Of a DNA stretch of 64,000 nt, positions 58,956 through 64,000 are shown piece after piece (within the stretch, counting starts at the first letter, position 1; each line of letters starts with the position of its first letter). The notes under the pieces were generated by a model. The model did no database searches. It saw only the letters and a program-made list of their open reading frames with translations, and had not been told where the DNA came from. The position numbers and the translations under genes were made by a program. The DNA comes from Streptomyces sp. SAJ15 (GTDB lineage: Bacteria; Actinomycetota; Actinomycetes; Streptomycetales; Streptomycetaceae): positions 1 through 64,000 of the forward strand of contig NZ_NISY01000002.1 in the NCBI RefSeq assembly GCF_007595705.1, given 5' to 3'.

Positions 58956-61598
58956 ATGCTGCACACCCCCGAGGCCGACTGCCCCGCCCCGACCCCGCCC
59001 GTTCCAGAGGTCTCGGAGCCCGCGGTGATTCACCACGCCGCCCGGCCCGCACCGACGGGCGCGCATCGGGGTGCCCCGGAGCCCGCCGTTCCGGAGGCCC
59101 TGGGGCCCCTGGTGATCCCCCGCACCACGCGCCCTGCCACGTCGGCCGCGTGTCGGCCCGCGGCGGAGCCCGAGACTCGGCCCGCCGCGGCGCCCCCGAC
59201 CGGAACGCCCAACACCCCCTCCCCGCCCGGCGCCTCCCACTCGCCGGACCTCTCCGGTCCGTACGTCCCGGGCGCGACCACACCGCCGGGGGCGGCGCCT
59301 GGGGCGACCTCGTCGACGGAGGCCAGGCCGACGGAGGCCACGCCGACCGTGCCGCGGCAGCACCGCCGCGCGCTCGACGATCACCAGGCAGGCGGTGGCG
59401 CCCAGGCCCCGGGGGGCGCTGCGCCCGGCCGCCACCCGGAGCCGCTCGTGCACCCCGATCCCTGGGTCGCGGCGGACGCGGCCGCGGTGGAGAACCTCCT
59501 TCGCTGCTGGGTGCGCGAGACGGGGCTCGCCCGACCGGAGACGGACGTCCTGCGGATCCCCCTCGCCGCCGGCGGCGGTGCGGTGCGGGTTCTGGTGCGC
59601 TACTGGTCGCCGACCGGCACCCACCTCTTCGGCCGGGCCGCTCTGGAGCACGCCCCCGAGGATGCCCCGGCCGTCGACGCCGTCACCCTCGCCGCCCTGC
59701 TCGGCCGAGAGGCGGCGTACGCCGCCGGGGCCGGCGCGGCGGATGGGGGCAGCAGGGTCGCCGAGTCCGCCGCTCCGCGCCCCGGGGCGGGAGCGCCGTC
59801 GCCCGAGGCGGCCGGACCGTCCGCCGAGCCGCTCGTGCCGTCGATGCGCGCCGCGGCAGCGCCCACCGTGCCCGTCGAGGCACCTCCTGGAGTCGAGCAG
59901 AACCCCGAGGCCGCGAAGTGCCGCGACGGCGTGGGGGAGCCCGTAGCCGCGAAGAGCAGCGAGGGCGCGGGTGACCCCCAAGCCGTGAAGTGCCGCGACG
60001 GCGCGGAGGAGCGCGCAGCCGCGGGGGAGCGCGGTGCCGTCGGGCCCGCCGCCCAAGCCCCGGAGCCTGACGGCGGCCGCGCAGCCGTCGGAGAGGCCGC
60101 CGAACTCGTCGGCAGGGTCGCGGACTCGATCCAGCGGACCGCCCTGTTCCTGAAGGAACGACGGGCCGCGCCGGCCGACCCGCCCGAACGCGGCTCCTTC
60201 CTCAGCTCCGAACAGGCGCTGATTCTGGGCCACCCGCTGCACCCGACCCCCAAGAGCCGGGAAGGGCTCTCCGAAGCGGAGGCGCGGCACTACTCACCCG
60301 AGCTGCGCGGCAGCTTCCCGCTGCACTGGATCGCCGTCGATCGCTCCCTGCTCGCCGCCGACTCGGCATGGACCCAGCGCGGGCGCACCGTACCGGCGGA
60401 GCGGCTCGCCGCCCGGCTGGCGGGTGCGATCCTCTCCGAAGGGCTACCGAGCGGTGCGGTGCCGCTACCCCTGCACCCCTGGCAGGCGCGGGAGATCCGG
60501 CACCGCCCCGCGATCGCCGCGCTGTTCGCGGACGGACTGCTGCGTGACATCGGCCAGGGCGGCCCGTTCTGGCACCCCACCTCCTCGGTTCGTACCGTGT
60601 ACCGGCCGGACGCCCCGGCCATGTTGAAGTTGTCGCTCGGCGTGCGCATCACCAACTCCCGTCGTGAGAACCTCCGTAAGGAACTGCGCCGGGGCGTCGA
60701 GGTCCACCGACTGCTGCGCAGCGGCGTCGCCGAGCAGTGGCGGGCGGCCTGCCCGGGGCCGACCGGTGGTCCGGGGTCGTCCGGCGTTTCCGGCCCCTCC
60801 GGCTTCGACATCGTGCGCGACCCGGCCTGGCTCGGCGCCGACGGGGCGGACGGCGCCCCGCTCACCGGTCTTGACGTCGTCATCCGGCACAACCCGTTCG
60901 GGCCCACCGACGACGCGGTGTGCGTCGCCGGGCTGACCGCGTCGCGACCGTGGCCGGGCCGGCCGCTGCCGTGCTCCCGACTCGCCTCGATCGTCGCCCG
61001 GCTCGCCGCCCGCACCGGTCGATCCCTCGGCGCGGTCTCTGCGGAGTGGTTCCTGCGCTACCTCCACGCCGTCGTACGGCCCGTGCTGTGGCTGGACGGC
61101 GAGGCCGGGGTCGCCCTCGAGGCCCACCAGCAGAACACGCTGGTGCTGCTGGACCCCGAGGGGTGGCCGGCGGGCGGCCGCTACCGCGACAACCAGGGTT
61201 ACTACTTCCGTGAGTCGCGCCGTGACGAACTCGACCGGAGGCTCCCCGGGATCGGCCGGGACAGCGACACCTTCGTGTCCGACGAGGTCGCCGACGAAAG
61301 GTTCACCTACTACCTGGGGGTGAACAACGTGCTCGGTCTGGTGGGTGCGTTCGGCTCCCAGCGGCTGGCGGACGAACGCGTCCTGCTCGCCGCCTTCCGC
61401 CGCTTCCTCGGCGAGGCCGCCACCGGACCCGCCGCGCTCCGCTCCACGCTCCCGGCCCGCCTTCTGGAGACCCCCGTCCTGCGCTGCAAGGCGAACATGC
61501 TGACCAGGCTGCGCGGCCTCGACGAGCTCGTCGGCCCCGTCGACACCCAGTCCGTCTACGTCACCATCGCCAACCCCCTTGTCGGCGGCACGTCATGA
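58956..61598 (+). CDS. NIS siderophore synthetase, IucA/IucC family (first)
   Basis: An approximately 880-residue ATP-dependent synthetase that joins a carboxylate (citrate-type) to an amine or hydroxylamine. The conserved part begins near residue 165 (PLVHPDPWVAADAAAVENLLRCW). The ATP-binding motif is GHPLHPTPKSREGLS, then HPWQ, GPFWHPTSSVRTVY and a FhuF-like C-terminal half with QQNTLVLLDPEG and YRDNQGYYFRES. IucA/IucC proteins are usually about 600 residues; the excess is a 160-residue Pro/Ala N-terminus and an insert with four 12-residue repeats (from 59910). The start is uncertain: ATG at 58956 or GTG at 58938, neither with a good ribosome site. Its stop overlaps the acetyltransferase start. 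Confidence 0.85.
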   Translation: MLHTPEADCPAPTPPVPEVSEPAVIHHAARPAPTGAHRGAPEPAVPEALGPLVIPRTTRPATSAACRPAAEPETRPAAAPPTGTPNTPSPPGASHSPDLSGPYVPGATTPPGAAPGATSSTEARPTEATPTVPRQHRRALDDHQAGGGAQAPGGAAPGRHPEPLVHPDPWVAADAAAVENLLRCWVRETGLARPETDVLRIPLAAGGGAVRVLVRYWSPTGTHLFGRAALEHAPEDAPAVDAVTLAALLGREAAYAAGAGAADGGSRVAESAAPRPGAGAPSPEAAGPSAEPLVPSMRAAAAPTVPVEAPPGVEQNPEAAKCRDGVGEPVAAKSSEGAGDPQAVKCRDGAEERAAAGERGAVGPAAQAPEPDGGRAAVGEAAELVGRVADSIQRTALFLKERRAAPADPPERGSFLSSEQALILGHPLHPTPKSREGLSEAEARHYSPELRGSFPLHWIAVDRSLLAADSAWTQRGRTVPAERLAARLAGAILSEGLPSGAVPLPLHPWQAREIRHRPAIAALFADGLLRDIGQGGPFWHPTSSVRTVYRPDAPAMLKLSLGVRITNSRRENLRKELRRGVEVHRLLRSGVAEQWRAACPGPTGGPGSSGVSGPSGFDIVRDPAWLGADGADGAPLTGLDVVIRHNPFGPTDDAVCVAGLTASRPWPGRPLPCSRLASIVARLAARTGRSLGAVSAEWFLRYLHAVVRPVLWLDGEAGVALEAHQQNTLVLLDPEGWPAGGRYRDNQGYYFRESRRDELDRRLPGIGRDSDTFVSDEVADERFTYYLGVNNVLGLVGAFGSQRLADERVLLAAFRRFLGEAATGPAALRSTLPARLLETPVLRCKANMLTRLRGLDELVGPVDTQSVYVTIANPLVGGTS
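59910..60053 (+). repeat. 36-bp repeat inside the NIS synthetase gene, four copies
   Basis: Four 12-codon units in frame read AAKCRDGVGEPV, AAKSSEGAGDPQ, AVKCRDGAEERA and a diverged fourth. They lie in a linker between the N-terminal part and the ATP-binding motif, so a change in copy number would not break the frame. Confidence 0.85.
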
Positions 61599-62404
61599 CG
61601 TCCGCGCCGCGCATCGATCCGGTTCCCTCCGAACCCCCAGCCCCCGACCGCCGCCCGGACCCTCGCGCCCGCGCGAACGCACGAGAGGAGACCGTCGCCG
61701 TGCAGCCGGCCGACTCCACCGCCCGTACGACCTCCAGCACCGACGACACCCTCGACCTGAGGTTGGCCGACGACCGGGCCGACCGGCTCGGCGCGGAGCG
61801 GCTCGCCGTACGGCCCGTCGACGACGCCCGGCCGGACCTCCTCGACCACCTCGCGGGGTGGGGGCCCACCGACACACCGGTGGGCGCCTTCCAACTGGTG
61901 CCGGTCAAGGTCTCGCGCGATCTGCCGCTGATCGCCCGCTGGATGAACGATCCGGCCGTCGCCGCCTTCTGGGACCTCGCCGGGCCCGAGGAGACCACCG
62001 AGAAGCACCTGCGCGCCCAACTCGACGGCGATGGTCGCAGCGTGCCCTGCCTGGGTGTCCTGAAGGGCGTGCCGATGAGCTACTGGGAGGTCTACCGCGC
62101 CGACCTCGACCCGCTGGCGCGGCACTATCCGGCCCGGCCGCACGACACCGGGCTCCATCTCCTCATCGGCGGTGTGTCCGACCGCGGTCACGGCCTCGGC
62201 AGGACTTTGCTGCGCGCCGCGGCCGATCTCGCGCTCGACCACCGACCCGCCTGCGCGCGCGTCATCGCCGAACCCGACCTACGCAACACCCCCTCCATCG
62301 TCGCTTTTCTCAGCGCCGGCTTCCGCTTCTCGGCCGAGCTCGACCTCCCGGACAAGCGCGCGGCGCTGATGCTGCGCGACCGAGCCCTCCGGCATCTGAT
62401 GTGA
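61595..62404 (+). CDS. Siderophore N-acetyltransferase (GNAT, IucB/RhbD-like)
   Basis: A 269-residue protein whose C-terminal 170 residues are an IucB-type acetyltransferase (Acetyltransf_8): LPLIARWMNDPAVAAFWDLAGPEETTEKHLRAQL, then VPMSYWEVYRADLDPLARHY and the acetyl-CoA loop DRGHGLGRTLLRA. It would acylate an N-hydroxy-diamine in siderophore assembly. The first ~90 residues are disordered. ATG at 61595 overlaps the upstream stop (ATGA). A GTG at 61700, with GAGAGGAGA about 10 bases before it, could give a shorter form of 234 residues. Confidence 0.88.
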   Translation: MTSAPRIDPVPSEPPAPDRRPDPRARANAREETVAVQPADSTARTTSSTDDTLDLRLADDRADRLGAERLAVRPVDDARPDLLDHLAGWGPTDTPVGAFQLVPVKVSRDLPLIARWMNDPAVAAFWDLAGPEETTEKHLRAQLDGDGRSVPCLGVLKGVPMSYWEVYRADLDPLARHYPARPHDTGLHLLIGGVSDRGHGLGRTLLRAAADLALDHRPACARVIAEPDLRNTPSIVAFLSAGFRFSAELDLPDKRAALMLRDRALRHLM

Positions 62405-62525
62405 GGGCCGCCACCATGATCCGCTCCGCGCTCCGTCCAGCGTCCCTCACTCTCTACACGCCTGACCCGCCGTACTCGTTACACCCGCGCCCGCCGTTTC
62501 CGATACCGCACAGGGAGTCCTGTCC

Positions 62526-64000
62526 GTGCCGAAGCCGCCCGTTACCGATGCCAGCGACGACTCCGAGGGCATCGCCGAGTTCGCCGAAGCCGAGCCCCTG
62601 CGACTCCCCTCGGAGCTGAACCGCGCCACCTGGCAGCGGGTCTCCCGACGGCTGCTCGCCAAGATGATCGCCGAGTTCGCCTACGAAGAGATCGTCCAGC
62701 CGGTTCCCCGCTCCGCGGCCACCCTCGGCACCTCCGCGCCCGTGCCCTCCGCCCCGGCCCCGTCCGCCGCGCCCTCGGCCCCCGCGCCCGCCCCGGCGGT
62801 CGGGCACTGTGCCGGCCACTCCGCGGCGGCCCCCTACGTCCTCCGGCTCGACGACGCCGCCCCGGCCGAGGGAGGAGCCGAGGGAGGAGCGGACGGAGGG
62901 GCCGACTCCGGGGGAGGCACGTTGTCCTTCCTGGCCCGGCGCGGCGCGTACGGCAGCTGGTGGGTCGACGAGGCGAGCGTGGCGTGGGACGTCCCGCCGG
63001 TCCCGGAGCCGACGGACGACTCCGTCAACCCGATGGAGTTCCTGATCCGGGCCCGCGGTCTGCTCGGCCTCGACGGCGCCACCCTGGGCCACCTCGTCCG
63101 CGAGCTGGGCACCACGCTCAACGCCGACGCCCGCCTCGACCACACCGCGCTCCCCGCCTCCGACCTCGCCGACCTCGACTACGCCGAGCTGGAGGGCCAC
63201 CAGACCGGGCACCCCTGGATCGTCTTCAACAAGGGGCGGATGGGGTTCTCGGCCAGCGACACCCGGCACTGGGCCCCCGAGGCCCGATGCCCGCGTCCCC
63301 TGCCGTGGATCGCGGTCCGCCGCGGCCTCGCCACCTATCGCGGCGTCCCCGAGCTCGGCGACCCGAACCGGCTGTACGCGCACGAGCTCGACCACGATGT
63401 CCGCGCGGCGTTCGCCGCCGCGCTGGACGCCCGTGGCCTGTGTCCGGGGGACTACCTCTACCTGCCGGTCCATCCGTGGCAGTGGGACGAGATCGTCGTG
63501 CCGCTCTTCGCGGCCGGCATCGCCGCCCACGACATCGTTCCGCTGCCGCCCGCCGACCGCGACCTGCGGCTGCCCCAGCAGTCCATCCGCACCTTCCTCA
63601 ACGTGAGCCGGCCCGGGCGGCACAGCGTGAAGCTCCCGCTCTCCATCCTCAACACACTCGTGTGGCGGGGGCTGCCGACCCGGCTGACCAAGGCGGCGCC
63701 CGCGGTCACGGGCTGGGTGCGCGGACTGTGCGAGAGCGACGCGTTCCTGCGCGACGACTGCCGGGTGATCCTGCTGGGCGAGGTCGCCTCCGTCGCGGTC
63801 GGCCACGAGGTCTACGACCGGCTGCCGGAGGCGCCGTACCAGTACAAGGAGCTCCTGGGGGCGATCTGGCGGGAGCCGCTGGCCCGACATCTGGTCCCGG
63901 GCGAGCGCGCCCGCACCCTGGCGGCGCTGCTGCACACCGACTCCCGAGGGCGCGCCTTCGTGGCCGAGCTGGTCGAGCGCTCCGGGATGCCGCCCCGGGA
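62526..64000 (+). CDS. NIS siderophore synthetase, IucA/IucC family (second, cut by right edge)
   Basis: The first 491 codons of a second NIS synthetase, open to the end of the window. Conserved elements: ELNRATWQRVSRRLLAKMIAEFAYEEI at the N-terminus, the ATP-binding region LEGHQTGHPWIVFNKGRMGFSASD, PVHPWQWDEIV, and QQSIRTFLNVSRPGRHSVKLPLSILNTLVWRGL. Pro/Ala and Gly/Glu/Ala linkers (about residues 62-125) interrupt the N-terminal region. Having two NIS synthetases suggests two different condensations on one citrate. GTG at 62526 has GGGAG nine bases upstream. A 121-base gap separates it from the acetyltransferase gene. Confidence 0.9.
   Translation, partial: MPKPPVTDASDDSEGIAEFAEAEPLRLPSELNRATWQRVSRRLLAKMIAEFAYEEIVQPVPRSAATLGTSAPVPSAPAPSAAPSAPAPAPAVGHCAGHSAAAPYVLRLDDAAPAEGGAEGGADGGADSGGGTLSFLARRGAYGSWWVDEASVAWDVPPVPEPTDDSVNPMEFLIRARGLLGLDGATLGHLVRELGTTLNADARLDHTALPASDLADLDYAELEGHQTGHPWIVFNKGRMGFSASDTRHWAPEARCPRPLPWIAVRRGLATYRGVPELGDPNRLYAHELDHDVRAAFAAALDARGLCPGDYLYLPVHPWQWDEIVVPLFAAGIAAHDIVPLPPADRDLRLPQQSIRTFLNVSRPGRHSVKLPLSILNTLVWRGLPTRLTKAAPAVTGWVRGLCESDAFLRDDCRVILLGEVASVAVGHEVYDRLPEAPYQYKELLGAIWREPLARHLVPGERARTLAALLHTDSRGRAFVAELVERSGMPPR

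Noticed and set aside
58489..59028. Plus-strand frame beginning at the aminotransferase stop (GTGA overlap)
   Set aside because: The overlap looked like coupling, but the 179-codon product is Arg/Pro/Ala-rich without motifs and ends inside the synthetase N-terminus.

Overview
The window reads as a Streptomyces-type actinobacterial chromosome. GC content is very high and coding third positions are almost all G or C. GTG and TTG starts are common, and many promoters place a TAnnnT box about 7 bases before the start codon, as in leaderless transcripts. The gene set is the conserved ftsK-recA-miaA-dapF-hflX core of that genus. There is no insertion sequence, integrase, phage gene or CRISPR array.

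Layout. 1-1.1 kb: 3' end of a 5S rRNA (end of an rRNA operon), a degenerate DegT-like gene and tRNA-Thr(GGT). 1.2-10.6 kb: the osaC / osaA-osaB stress regulators (PP2C/anti-sigma protein, giant HAMP-array hybrid kinase, response regulator). 10.8-18 kb: ftsK, a RodZ-like HTH membrane protein, rimO-pgsA-cinA (overlapping stop/start codons) and clgR. 18.3-26 kb: dpsB, a cysteine-rich membrane protein, and the nei2-lhr DNA repair pair on the minus strand. 26.3-31.1 kb: a conserved protein of unknown function, DUF3046, an AI-2E-type exporter, then recA-recX behind a LexA-controlled promoter. 31.6-34.8 kb (minus): rhodanese, cysteine dioxygenase and an FAD monooxygenase. 35.2-41.2 kb: the gluABCD glutamate importer, divergent from its GluR-GluK two-component system. 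41.3-56.7 kb: a TAXI binding protein, miaB, several small conserved genes, miaA, dapF, an RSH-type ppGpp enzyme, an M1 aminopeptidase, hflX and a trypsin-like lipoprotein. 57-64 kb: a siderophore locus (aminotransferase, NIS synthetase, acetyltransferase, second NIS synthetase) that runs off the right edge.

How it fits together. Most genes are housekeeping: chromosome segregation and repair (ftsK, recA, recX, nei2, lhr, dpsB), tRNA and ribosome modification (rimO, miaB, miaA, hflX), phospholipid and diaminopimelate synthesis (pgsA, dapF), and stress control (osaABC, clgR, rsh). The accessory part is the right-hand siderophore locus. Its gene order resembles the citrate-diamine hydroxamate pathways (rhizobactin 1021 / schizokinen type).

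The features most worth a second look are the ten-unit HAMP array in OsaA, the Cys/Gly tail at 19.5-19.8 kb, regulatory hairpins and repeats in the glu region, altered synthetase motifs in the RSH protein, low-complexity inserts in all three large siderophore enzymes, and a scatter of short tandem repeats between genes. I see no clear sign of a wholly new system. The novelty candidates are modest and are graded below.
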